DNA of 64,000 bases from Adiantum capillus-veneris (Eukaryota; Streptophyta; Polypodiopsida; Polypodiales; Pteridaceae). The notes under the pieces are model-generated. The model was not told the DNA's origin. It saw nothing but the letters and a program-made list of their open reading frames with translations, and did no database searches. Each line of letters starts with the position of its first letter. Position 1 is the stretch's first letter. Positions 1-10,925 of this stretch are shown here, piece after piece. Where the stretch lies: NCBI GenBank assembly GCA_014529385.2, contig CM043969.1, positions 26,677,946 through 26,741,945 of the forward strand, read 5' to 3'. Both the position numbers and the translations under genes were made by a program.

Positions 1-3000
1 AGATCAGCAGGATTTTCTATGGTGTGAACTTTGACAAGCTGAAGTTGCTTATCCTCGAGCATTTTTCTGATAAAATGATACTTCACATCCACATGCTTTG
101 TCTTTGAGTGATAAACTGGATTGCGAGCCAATTGTATAGCACTTTGACTATCACAATATAACACAGGCATCTCTTCTTTGATTCCCAAATCTGTTACTAG
201 TCGATTAAGCCAAATTGATTCTTTGCATGCCTCTGATGCTGCAACATATTCAGCCTCTGTAGTAGACTGAGTAACACAATCTTGTAATCTAGAATGCCAT
301 GATACTGCTCCACCAGCCAATGTAAAGATATACCCTGACGTAGACCTTCGGTTGTCTAAGTCACCTGCATAATCTGATTCTGTAAAACCCTTTACACTTA
401 GCTCCTGACTCCCATAGCATATACGCATACTCTTTGTAGCTTTCGGGTATCTCAATATTCCTTTCACTGCCTCCCAATGTTTCTTGCCTGGGTTTGACAT
501 GTATCGACTTACTACTCCCACTGCAAATGCAATGTCTGGGCGAGTAGCAATCATTGCATACATCAAAGTACCCATTGCAGACGCATATGGAATCTTATCC
601 ATTTCAGTCTGTTCTTCCTCAGACACAGGACAATCTTGTTTGCTAAGTTTCACATATGGTGGCAATGGAACACTCAGTGCCTTTCCCTTCTCCATATTGA
701 AATGTTGCAAAACCTTGTCAATATAATCTGTTTGAGATAACCAAATCAACTTCTTTGATCTGTCTCTCTCAATGCGCATACCAAGTATATGACTTGCCTC
801 ACCTATGTCTTTCATGTCAAACGATTTTGCCATCTTTGACTTCAAAGCCGAAATTTCTTCCAAGTGCTTGCCAGCAATCAACATGTCATCCACATACAAA
901 ATAAGGATCAGCCAACTACCATCCTTAGCCTTCTTTGTATATAGACAGTGATCGAACTCACTACGTTTGTAGCCTTGAGAAAGCATAAACTTGTGGAATT
1001 TATGGTACCATGCCCTCGGTGATTGTTTTAAGCCATAAAGACTCTTTAACAACTGGCATACCCAATCTTCCTTGCCTTTCTCAACAAACCCTTCTGGCTG
1101 CTGCATGTAAATTTCCACATCTAAATCACCATGCAAGAACGCTGTCTTGACATCCATTTGGTGCAACACCAAATCTAATATGGCAACCAATGCAAGAAAG
1201 CATCTCAATGTAGTCATCTTGACCACTGGAGAGAAGACTTCATCAAAGTCAATGCCTTGTTCTTGCTTAAAGCCCTTGGCAACAAGCCTTGCTTTGTACT
1301 TTGGCTGACTATCATGAGGGGTGATCTTATACCTGTAAACCCATTTACAAGGTAGAGCCTTTTTGCCCTGTGGTAATTTAACTAGCTTCCATGTCTTGTT
1401 TTTATGCAGAGCTGTCATCTCTGACTGCATGGCCAATTGGCAATTCCCAGAGTCCTTCATTTGCACTGCTTCCTTGTAACATGAAGGCTCATTGCAATCA
1501 GTCAACATGACATAGTTCATAGATGGAACAAACCTATCAGGAGGTCGTGTGACACGTCCAGATCTACGCACAATAGGTGGCTTAGGCTCAGCCACAACCT
1601 GTGGTTCCACTCTATCCTGTCCTTGCTCCTCTTGAGCCCTGACATTTTGTCTTGCACGTGCAGGTCCATCTTCTTGGAAGACAACTCTTCTAATCTCCTC
1701 AACCCTCTCTGGTTTAGAATGATATTTGGATTCATTAAAGTGAACATCATTGCTGCGGACAACCTTTCTGGATTCGGGATCCCAAATTCTGTACCCCATC
1801 TCACCAGAATTACCATAGCCTAGAAAGATGCACTTTCTACTCTTTGGCTCAAGTTTGTTCCTAAATTCCTTTGGAACGTGAGTATATGCCTCACAGCCAA
1901 AGACTTTGAGATGCTTGTATGAGGGTACTTTGCCTGACCATACCATCTCTGGCACTGAATCCTTCTGCAAAACCTTGCTAGGAGATCTATTTACAAGATG
2001 AATAGCTGTTGATACAGCTTCAGCCCAAAACCCATTTGGCAGCTGTGCATTAGACAACATACTTCTGACCTTCTCTTGTATGGTCCTATTCATCCTCTCA
2101 GCAACACCATTTTGAGGAGGATTGTAAGGAGCAGTAAGTTCACGTTTTATACCTTTTGAGTCACAAAAGTCCTGAAAGGCCTTTGAAACATACTCTCCAC
2201 CATTGTCAGTGCGTAAGCATTTAAGCTTCTTGCCACTCTGATTCTCCACAAGTGTCACAAACGTTTTGAAAACACTAAAGGCTTCATCCTTGTGCTTGAG
2301 AAAGTAAACCCATACTTTCCTCGAGTAATCATCTATAAATGTCATAAAGTAAGAAGCTCCCCCTAGAGATAGGTTAGGCATAGGTCCACACAAATCACTA
2401 TGAACAAGTGCCAACTGTGTATCTCTTCTACTGCTTCTATGCTTATGTGGCTGCTGTGTTTGCTTACCATACAGACAATGTTCACAGAATTCAAAATCAT
2501 TAAATGAAAAGCCAGGCAAATAACCAGAACGAGACAAGATTTCCATTCCCTTCTTGGACATATGTCCTAACCGGCTATGCCACAAAGAAACGTTCGGCTG
2601 CTCGGTTACATTGATTACATTTTTAGAGACATTTGATACATAAATCATGTAAAGTCCTCCAGACTTTACTCCATGTGCTACTGTCATAGAACCCTTGGAT
2701 ATCTTCCACATGTTCTGTCCAAAAGTGGTGACGTAGCCAGCATCATCAAGTAAACCTGTGCTGATCAAGCTCTTTGTAATTGCGGGAACATGTCTCACAT
2801 TCTTCAGCGTGAAAGAAGAGCCATTCTGAAACTTCAATTGAACATCTCCAACACCTAAGATCTCACATGTCTGCCCATTGCCTAGCCGAACATGATCTTT
2901 AGTGGTCACATAAGAGGTAAACCACTCCTTGTTTGGAGACACATGAAGTGATGCCCCTGAGTCTATAATCCAGTCACTCAGTGCATTTCCATGAGATGCT

Positions 3001-3917
3001 ATAAGAAGAGCTGAGTCCATTGTATTCTTCAAGAAGTAGATGTCTCCTGACACTAGACTGTCATCCTTTGCAACAGTGTTTGTCACATTTATTTCTTGAA
3101 TCTTCACTGAGGACTTGTTCTTCTCACCATGGTCTTCAGCTTTCTCTTTGCCTTTTTCTGCTTTCCATTCTCTGCAGTCTCTTTTCATGTGACCCTTCTT
3201 GCCACAATGGTAGCATTCTATGTCACTCTTGCCTTTAGCACTGCGGAACTTGCTACGAGACTGATTCCTCTGTCCACCTTTGTACTTTTCTTTGGTCCTT
3301 CCCCTGACAACTAAGGCTGTTCCTTTGCCTTTGTCCATTGTCTTTCTATTGGTTTCTTCAGTAAGCAGACTTCCTTCTACACCTGCTATTTTCAAACCAT
3401 CTGGAGGTGCAAAATTACTCAAAGCTGTGTGAAAAGTGTCCCAACTTTCCGGCAATGTGATCTACAGGAACATAGCTCTAACAGGTTCATCAAACTTGAC
3501 ACCTTGAGCTGACAACTGACTATAGATTGTGTTGAATTCATTCAGATGATTGGACATAGGTGTCCCTTCTTTCATCTTCAAGTCAACAAGCTTCTTAAGC
3601 CAGTATACCTGTGAAGCTGCACTCTGCTTCTCATAAAGATCACTCAGCTTTAACCATGCTTGATAAGCCGACATCTCGTCTGCTACATTGAAGTAAACGC
3701 TTTCTGCCAAAGTCAGCATAATGGTAGAAAGTGCCAATTCATCCATTTCGCTCCATTCATCTTCGTCCATATCTTCTGGTTTTATCCCCTTGAGCTTTAT
3801 AGGTTTTATCTGCTTCTTTTGTACCAACACGTGCCAAATCTAATGCTTCCACAATGGGAAATTGGTTCCATCCAGCTTCTTGATATTGTAAAGATCAGTG
3901 TCCTGTGATCCAGCCAT
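1..3917 (-). pseudogene. Ty1/copia gag-pol polyprotein, runs off the left edge
   Basis: One reading frame runs from an ATG at 3917 to the window edge and encodes the copia order gag, protease, integrase, reverse transcriptase, RNase H. Visible landmarks are a CCHC knuckle (CYHCGKKGHMKRDC, 3174-3215), protease DSGA (2952-2963), integrase HHCC (about 2476-2590) with catalytic D, D and E at 2394-2396, 2205-2207 and 2097-2099, reverse transcriptase YVDDM (882-896), and RNase H with DSQSAIQLAR near 120-155. The frame holds two in-frame TAG codons, at 3840-3842 and 3462-3464, both in gag, so this copy cannot make the full polyprotein. I see no frameshift over 3.9 kb. Integrase lying before reverse transcriptase makes this Ty1/copia. 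The sequence looks like the Tork/Tnt1-type group, which is my inference. Confidence 0.93.
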
Positions 3918-5002
3918 AGCTACGCTTCACAGTAGTTTACTTTCCTGGGAAAAATTCGGCAGAGTTTCCCCTGTAAACTGACCTCTGAACCAATATCAAC
4001 CTGTCAAATGAACCAAGAAAGCTTCAGATTCTGCATAAATTTCGGCAGAGTCTCCTTTGTAAAATGGCTCTGGTGTACTCAAAAAACAGACCAAAAAACA
4101 GCTCAAAAAACACTGTCTCTTTGACACTATAAGCTGCGGGTAAACCTGTCCTGCACCTGTACTGTCTCTCACTGTCCTGTCACTGTCCTGTAAGCATAGA
4201 CTGTGACAATGCCTCAATGGCAGTAAAGCAAAGATGCAATCCCAACTGTCTAACTCACAGTCAATACATCCTAGCTGCCTATCTAAGGGTGCTCGAGGGA
4301 TCGCTCCAAGACCTGCATCACCGAAAGGATCTCAACATTCGAGAATCCCCCATCTCAATAAAACCTCACTCGACCCTCAACAAAGGCTGCAGTAAATCTG
4401 ACAGTACATAGACTTCCCACAAAGTCATACATCCACAAATTTCCCACTATATGCTGTAACCACTGCGGCGGTTGTTTGCTGCGTGACTCACAGCCAACAA
4501 ACCCTCAACAAACATACATCATCTCTGACAATACATCCCATGTGGAAGTACCTGTAATGTCAGGATGAAATCTGGAATATCAAATAGCAAACACAAGCTA
4601 CCTGATGAACTAGTGGATGTCGCCTACAGTCTGTGTGTAGATGCGCCCGTGTCGTATGTGACACGTCTCTAAGAACTGTGAGCCGTCCTTCGATGTGTAG
4701 ACAACCACAAATCAACACTCTGGGAGTGTCGATATCCTCAGCACCTGCAGTCGTAGGCCGAAAACCCCAAATTTGCAGGGTCGGATCTGCACCCACCGAG
4801 ACCACGTAGTCGAAAATGGCCTGCGCAGACCTTTGTCGAAGCCGAACAGTGGCCGAGATGACCTCATAATGAAATTCTGAGAACACCTAGCCCTTCGGGC
4901 TCTCCCACAGGATTTGGGGCCGTGTCTTCACCTATCGAATTTCACTCCAATTTGAGCTGGTGACTCTAGCCTCCTGCAGTGCTGCCCCGAGCCTCGATCT
5001 GA
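3918..5002 (-). other. Copia-1 leader between primer binding site and gag
   Basis: About 1.1 kb of transcribed leader lies between the primer site and the gag start, which is long for a copia element. I recognise no conserved protein in it. A 108-codon open stretch (4560-4886) has no domain that I can name. Near gag, a short degenerate direct repeat (core TCGGCAGAGT followed by TCC and TGTAAA) occurs at about 3957 and 4038. The leader could contain acquired host sequence, an intron or packaging signals. The sequence alone does not decide. Confidence 0.6.
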
Positions 5003-5014
5003 GCTCTGATACCA
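5003..5014 (-). other. primer binding site, initiator tRNA-Met type
   Basis: Read on the minus strand the sequence is TGGTATCAGAGC, the standard plant initiator tRNA-Met primer binding site. It lies two bases inside the LTR end, exactly where first-strand synthesis of Copia-1 would start. Confidence 0.92.
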
Positions 5015-5016
5015 GT

Positions 5017-5209
5017 TGAAGGAGTACGAGCGGAAGTGCGACGCGAGAGAGAGAGTGCGAGAAGAAGAGCACGACGATATGGTGAACTCGCTCTACTGTA
5101 ATGTCTGGAGCATAGTGAGTTCTTATTAGGTTTTACAAAAGAATATGTGTACATACCTGGCGGCCCGCCCACTTACCTGGGCGACCACATTGGGCTTTAT
5201 ACCCCAACA
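5017..5209 (-). repeat. Copia-1 5' LTR (193 bp)
   Basis: On the minus strand the segment begins TGTTGGGG and ends CTTCA, so it has the TG...CA ends of an LTR, and it abuts the primer binding site. A TATA-like TATAAAG lies at 5195-5201, only a few bases inside the LTR, which fits a very short U3. The outer boundary is set by the gag reading frame of Tat-1, which resumes just after 5209. The expected five-base target duplication copy here would be CGTGC (5210-5214). Its partner lies outside the window, so it cannot be confirmed. Confidence 0.85.
5195..5201 (-). promoter_or_regulatory. TATA-like box in Copia-1 LTR
   Basis: TATAAAG on the minus strand, about 8 bases inside the LTR. It is the only TATA-like element in this 193-bp LTR and is a plausible core promoter for the copia transcript. 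Function is inferred from position only. Confidence 0.5.
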
Positions 5210-6420
5210 CGTGCTGCCTTTGTGAAAAGGTTTGGTGGAGGCACAACCTCAGAAAAGTTATGGCAGCTGCTAACGGAGTTAAAGCAGGGAAGTCTACTAG
5301 AGTTTGCCACTTACAAATCCAAGTTTGTGGATTTGTGGGAGCGATGGGTTGCCTCATTGGAGGAAGGTGAAGGAGTGCCTAATTTCTTAAAGAAGGAACG
5401 TTTCATTGCTGGCCTGTGGTTGCCCCTTAAAGAGAAGGTGAAGGGGAAGTTCCCTGCAACGTATGGGTTGGTAGTGGTAGTAGCCGGCCTTAAAGACAAG
5501 AAAATGCGCATGCAAGCAAGAGTCAACGAGTCAGAGGAATCGAGCTCAGTCCGACTAACCCCAATGACTGCAACAGCCGTTCATAGAACCCAACCACAGG
5601 ACGCATTAATAGAGCATCAAGATCTATTGAGTCGCATCACTACTCAGCTTGAAAGTTTCTCTGTGCATCTAGTGCAGCAAGGGCATGCACTTGTCAGAAA
5701 TCTAGAGCAAGGGAGAGGACAATGAAGGCAAAACCAAGAGTACCACTGCTATAATTGCGAGGAAGACGGCCATGGCATGTATTATTGCCCACATCCAAGA
5801 AGGCATAACTTCAATAGAGGAGGAAGATAGAACCAGATCTCTCCACCAAGGGCAAGACCACCACCACTCAGGCAACCAGGGCCGATTCCACCGGTCCAAA
5901 TCCTTTGACCACCTGTACAACAAACACCACCACGACCTCTCATTCCACCGCTACCTCCACCACCTGCTGTAAGCCAAGCGGTGAGTGTTATTAGCATGGA
6001 AGCTAAAAGGAAAGCAAAGGTAGAAGAACTAGTCTGAGAGAAGAACAAAGGAAAAGGAAAGGTAGAAGAAGTGGATGCCATGGGAGTGAAGGGTGCCAGG
6101 CACGAAGAAGCCTCTCAAAGGGAAGAGAAAATGAAAGGAAAAGGCGAGTCTAGCAAGCAGGCATCTAAGCCTCGACGGAAGATCGACATCGTGGATTTTT
6201 CACTGGGTGAGTATGTTAAACCATATGACTTAGTTCAGGATGTGTTGACGCAGGGTCCAAAGGTAACTTGGCCCCAATTACTCCATCTTGCTCCAAGGAT
6301 GAGGAGACAATGGATGAAGATGGTAAGTACAAGAAGATCAAGACCAAGGATAGCTGGGGCTATCTCTGGGAGGGACCTTGATGACATCCTACCAACCATG
6401 GACGCCCACATCAAGGGGCA
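5210..6420 (+). pseudogene. Tat-1 gag, 5'-truncated by the Copia-1 insertion
   Basis: The frame opens inside the gag core (residues such as ELKQGSLLEFATYKSKF and LWERWVASLEEGEG) and matches the Tat-2 gag at 50155-50832 block for block. The part upstream of 5210 is displaced by Copia-1. In the same frame, after a TGA at 5723-5725, comes a zinc knuckle CYNCEEDGHGMYYC (about 5747-5790), then a proline-rich stretch, then the conserved segment before protease. Further in-frame stops follow, and a frameshift near 6410 separates gag from protease. This copy is dead. Confidence 0.87.
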
Positions 6421-7182
6421 ACATCTCAAATGTCTACATAGATGGTGGCGCACAGATATGCGTCATGAGTGAGAAAATGATGCACCATCTAGGCCTAGAG
6501 GTAAGTAGGCCGGCACCCTGCCGAGCCAAAATGGCAAATAACGTAAGAGTAAAATGTGTAGGCATTGTGAATGCAGTCAAAGTGGGCATTCAACACAGAA
6601 GTGGAGGTAGACATTTTTGTCATGCCACACAAAGGGGAGGGCTACCCTATCATTCTTGGAAGACCCTGGCTCATGGCTATGGAAGCTAAGCAAGACTGGA
6701 GTACCGGAATGATTCAAATGATGGACACTAAAGGGAAGTCTATATTCTACGACATGAGGACTAGGAAGCAGTGCAACATGATCTTGGAGGCTTCGGAAGA
6801 TGAGTCCACCAATGACTATTCGTCCATCTCAGGAGAAGAGACAATAACAATTGAAGAAAGTGACAGTAGCATCGAAGTGATGGGGGTCATCGTGAAAGAC
6901 CCAAAAATATTGACACAATCTGAAGCACCACCTGCAAACCAAGAGGGACCATCAGGTATGCAATCCTTGAAGGATACAAGTAAGTTACATCAGACGCTCT
7001 CCAATGAGTTAATCGGTGAAGAGAGGAAAGAATATGTCTCCATGCTAGGTAACTTCACCACATTGTTCATTGATGGTTATGATAAGATCATAGGAATCAC
7101 AGTGGTACAACACCGCATAAGACTCAAGGAAGGAAGTAAGCTTGTAGTGCAAAAGCTCAGAAGGCTTGGGGTAATCCAATAA
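6415..7182 (+). pseudogene. Tat-1 protease region
   Basis: After a frameshift near 6410 the frame reads VYIDGGAQICVMSEKMMHHL, a retropepsin with DGGA in place of the commoner DSGA/DTGA. Tat-2 has the same DGGA (49396-49407), so this is a family trait and not decay. A second frameshift near 6570 is followed by the ILGRPWLMAMEAKQDW segment, the usual hydrophobic-GRPWL end of such proteases. The acidic linker to reverse transcriptase follows. Confidence 0.85.
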
Positions 7183-7752
7183 GAGGCACTGCTCAAAGAG
7201 GTGAGAAATTTGCTACAGGCAGGTTTCATTTACCCCGTCAAATAATCAGAGTGGGTCTCTCCAGTGGTAGTCACACCAAAGAAGAATGGCGTCTGTGTAG
7301 ACTACAAACCTCTCAATGTAGCCACAAAGAGGGATCATTTTCCCCTCCCACTCCAAGATGAAATTCCCAATGAAGTGGCAGGTCATGAGCGCTACACAGT
7401 ATGTGATGGCTACTCAGGCTACTTTCAATTTAGTATTGCATAAGAAGAACAAAAAGAGACAACTTTCATAACACCCTGGGGATGCTTTGCTTACAGAGTG
7501 ATGCCTTTTGGTCTCACCAACGCTCCGGACACATTCCAATGCTATGTGACTTTTGTCTTCCAGCCATACTTTGGAACATTGATACGAGTCACCATAGATG
7601 ATTTTTGCATCTATAGTTCACGCTCCCTCCATTTGAGAAAAGTCTATGATGGCCTAACCAAGCTGCAACCTTGGGTGGCCAGCTCAACGTGGATAAGTGT
7701 CACATTGGTGAAAGCAAGGTCACTCTCCTTGGCCATCACCCACCACAGCTAA
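7100..7752 (+). pseudogene. Tat-1 reverse transcriptase
   Basis: Typical Ty3/gypsy reverse transcriptase blocks are present: [40 protein letters not shown] and the catalytic box as TIDDFCIYS (Tat-2 has FIDD). Stops interrupt it at about 7180, 7243 and 7441. Relative to Tat-2 the stretch between PKKNG and VCVDY is shortened. The thumb is shifted out of frame after about 7680. Confidence 0.88.
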
Positions 7753-8874
7753 GAAATTAGCCTCTTTCCTTCAGAAGGTAAGGTATTTAAGCAGGTTCAT
7801 TCACTTGCTATCTCAGGTGGTTCTCCCTCTACAACAAGTCACCCATATAGATGTCTTCTCATGGAGTGAAGAAAATGAGCAACAATTTACCAAAGTGAAA
7901 CAAATCCTGGCCACACTTCCCACCATTTCACCCCCCAGATGGGACGAGCCATTTTATGTGAACCCCAGTGTAGGAAGTGATACACTTGGAGCCGTACTAA
8001 TACAAAAGGACCCCCAAACCTCTTTCATGCATCCTATATACTTCTCTAGTTGTGTCATGACCCCATCAAAAAAGGGATTCACGGTAGTAGAGCACATGGT
8101 GCGCGCATTAATGTTTGCCACTACAAAGTTCCGCTCTTATCTGTTGCCTAGACCCTTTGTAATTATGACAATGGAGGAGGTTTTTTCGTATGTAATGCGA
8201 CACATGGATGCCTCATCTAGGATCTCTAAATGGCTGGTTAGATTACAAGAGTTTGAACACCATGCAGGTAGAAAACTCCACCAGGGCTAGTCTAGCAGGT
8301 ATTCTTACTCATTGTCACTATGAGAAGAAGCTGAAGGTCAACACATAAGGTAAAGAAGTGACACCAATGGTAGAATCCTAAGCTAGAAAGAGCTCACTCT
8401 CTTTTCTTTGATGGAGCATGCAAGAGAATAGTGAACTAGTATGCAACTGACATCATCATTTTCAATGAGCAAAAGGAGAGGGTATTCTCCATTGGGCAGC
8501 TGTTACACTCCCACTCCAACCATGAAGCAGAGTACGCGGCTTTAATTCTTGGATTAGAACAGTGTATTTTGCAGGGGATTCAATGCCTAAATGTGTTTGG
8601 TGATGCTCTGCTTTTGATAAAGCGGATAAATGGCACTTGGGTTTGTAACAATCACGTTTTACTTGGTCAACTACGCCAAGTTAAGGATCTTTTAAGAAAG
8701 TTTGAAGCAGTGCAATTATTTCATGTCCCTAAGACAGAAAATCAAGAGGAAAATGCTCTAGCCAAGGAAAGAATACAAGATGTTCCCATAGGAGCAATTA
8801 AACTAAAACTACCCCTCTTTCAAGTTAGCGATGTTATGCCTGATATCATCAGCTTCTTAGATACAGGAGAATGT
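7753..8874 (+). pseudogene. Tat-1 RNase H plus second (archaeal-type) RNase H, truncated
   Basis: The first part (to about 8290) is the original gypsy RNase H. Its catalytic sites are degenerate: FYVNPSV stands where an Asp is expected and TMEEVF replaces the TDHQ-type box. The second part is a second RNase H with LFFDGACKR, NHEAEYAAL and FGDALLL, matching the Tat-2 domain at about 47030-47400. A stop (TAG, about 8437) lies between. The sequence breaks at 8874, in the linker before integrase, where the Chr-1 LTR starts, so integrase is absent. Confidence 0.83.
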
Positions 8875-10514
8875 TGTCATAAAATCTAATACCTAATATC
8901 TAACCAACCCAACTGATTCTCTCATATTAAACTGATCACTTAATGTGGGAGAATAAACGGGAACAAGTGTTAAGATATAGACATGTGCTTATAGATCTAT
9001 CTCAACACGGGGCCAATGGTAAAGGGGCCCAAATGAGAGATGGTCTATCAAAGAGCAAGGCTAAAAAATGGAGTTAAGACCTTAGGGTTAGCTTCATAGA
9101 AGACCTCCAATAATTTGTGTAAAAGGCCTTTGACCTTAGGTAAGCTAGGGATGAGCTTGAGGCGCGGGAACCCGACCCAGCTCGAGGTGCTTGTCCTGCT
9201 TGTCATGCTTGATGACTAAGGTGCTTGAGGTGCTTGATGATTAAGGTGCTCGAGATGCTTGAGGTGCTTAATTATTGAGATGCTTGAGGTGCTTGACATG
9301 CTTGAGATGCTAGGGTTGCACTTAAGGTGAGAACCTAGCGCAAGCTTAAAGTGCTTAACGGCCAAGCTTGTGGTGGGAATTGTGCCTATGTATGAGGGGC
9401 TTGAGGTGTCAAAAAGTCAAATATTCAATCCCTACAAGGAGGGGGCGAGCCCTACATGAGGGGGGATGAGAGAGAACACCCACACACTCACACAAGGCAT
9501 GCATGGTACAAAGAAAGCAAAAGGGACACTTGTCAAGTTCCTCCTCATGTTGCCCTCATGGTGTGCCTGAAGCCTATTGGTTGGCCACCCAAGGGGTGCA
9601 ATAATAATTTAGGAGATTTAATTAAATGATTTAGCATTTATCTAGCCATCTCTCTCAAAGGGGAAAGGGGGACACTTGTATCAAGGCTACCCTTGCTGCT
9701 TGTAATGCCTCCTGCTTGTGATTGGCTAGGCCTGGAGGGGTCCAATGAGCTTCAAGCATGAGCTACAAGGGGGGGTCGACCCAAGAAAGCTAGGGGTTTT
9801 CTTAGGGGGTATACTCACCCACACACACTCAAAAACACTCTCATTGTGTGCTATGCAAAGTGCAAGAGCTCCCTCTCCTTCTCCAAGCAAGTAGAGGTTG
9901 AGAGCCTACACCAACACTCTTGGATATGGAGTGCAAATCCAACCAAGAGCCATGATTCAATGCTTAATCTTGCCATCTCCTTCTTCTTCATTACTATGCT
10001 ATTATGTATGCTAGCAACAAGAGTTATGATAAGTGAGGAACTACTTCTTTCTCCTACGAAATGTTTCTTCTTCCTTTTCCCTACCCTCATTCCCTGCTAG
10101 CTCTCTCCACCTTCGAAGGTGTTTGAGGTCTTGGGACTGAGGCCTGGGATAGTTAAAGCTTTCTTCAAGTTTATGTTATGTTTGTGATGCATGAAGATTT
10201 CCATCTTCATTGCATCACCTAGGTCACAAGGAACACAAAGATTGTATTGTAACAAGTCTCTCTTAATGGGAGAAATCATAGTACAAATGCCTATTGGAGG
10301 GGGGACCGGCTCCACATAAATCCGGTCCTCAACTGTTGTCATGTTCTCTAAATTCTCTCTCTTGCAAAAGTATTGTTGATTCCAAGTTAACTAATTGCTA
10401 TGATTATGTTGCTATCTTCAATTATGTTCACCCGCTATGCTCACAAAGTCATTTCTCAAAAGTACTCTCATTAATTTCCGCTACTCTCAAATTAAATAGG
10501 CCAATTCCATTACA
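8875..10514 (+). repeat. Chr-1 5' LTR (about 1.64 kb)
   Basis: The segment starts TGTCATAAAA and ends TTACA, one base before an initiator tRNA-Met primer site. Both ends match, in reverse orientation, the Chr-2 LTRs at 54963-56592 and 62122-63383, which defines the boundaries. It interrupts Tat-1 coding sequence. The flanking five bases are AATGT, but the other flank is lost because Chr-1 is truncated. It contains a purine-rich GAGGTGCTT minisatellite. Confidence 0.85.
9165..9425 (+). repeat. degenerate GAGGTGCTT minisatellite inside Chr-1 LTR
   Basis: A 9-10 base motif of the form GAGGTGCTTGA/GAGATGCTTGA is repeated many times with small variations and is broken by TGATGATTAAGG-like inserts. 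It lies in the 5' half of the LTR, where U3 regulatory repeats are expected. I do not see the same array in the Chr-2 LTRs. Confidence 0.75.
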
Positions 10515-10515
10515 T

Positions 10516-10527
10516 TGGTATCAGAGC
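10516..10527 (+). other. Chr-1 primer binding site, initiator tRNA-Met type
   Basis: TGGTATCAGAGC lies one base after the LTR end at 10514. It sets the LTR boundary and the plus orientation of Chr-1. Confidence 0.92.
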
Positions 10528-10925
10528 ATTTGGTTTCTCTTTTCTTGCTTAAGAAGAGAGGTCCTTAAGTAGCCTATAAATGGTTGATGTTGTTAATTAT
10601 ATTAGGGTAAGTGGAATTGGGATCTATTATCGGTTTTGTTGAGCCCACTATGTGGGGGATGGTGCACACCTCGGGAGCTTTGGACTTAATAATGGAGTCT
10701 TTTTAGACTTGCCTATGGCTTTACCATTATTGAGCCATAAGAATTCTGAAAGGAGCTAGCCCTTGGCAACTCTGCTATGTTAGACCTACTCTACTCTCTA
10801 TAATTAACCACTTCGAGCCGTGGGTGTAGATACTTAAGAGCCGATTTTCAAAGGCTAAGAGGAGTGGCAACTAAGGTTTTGAATTGCCAAAGCATACACT
10901 AAGTACATACATAAATTTTGTTAAC

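Noticed and set aside
1517-1823. Two opposite open frames of 66-99 codons inside Copia-1
   Set aside because: Both are shadows of the copia pol frame, which continues through this region in another frame.
4560-4886. 108-codon frame in the Copia-1 leader as a gene
   Set aside because: No recognisable domain and no initiation context or conservation evidence, so it is kept only as a remark under the leader.
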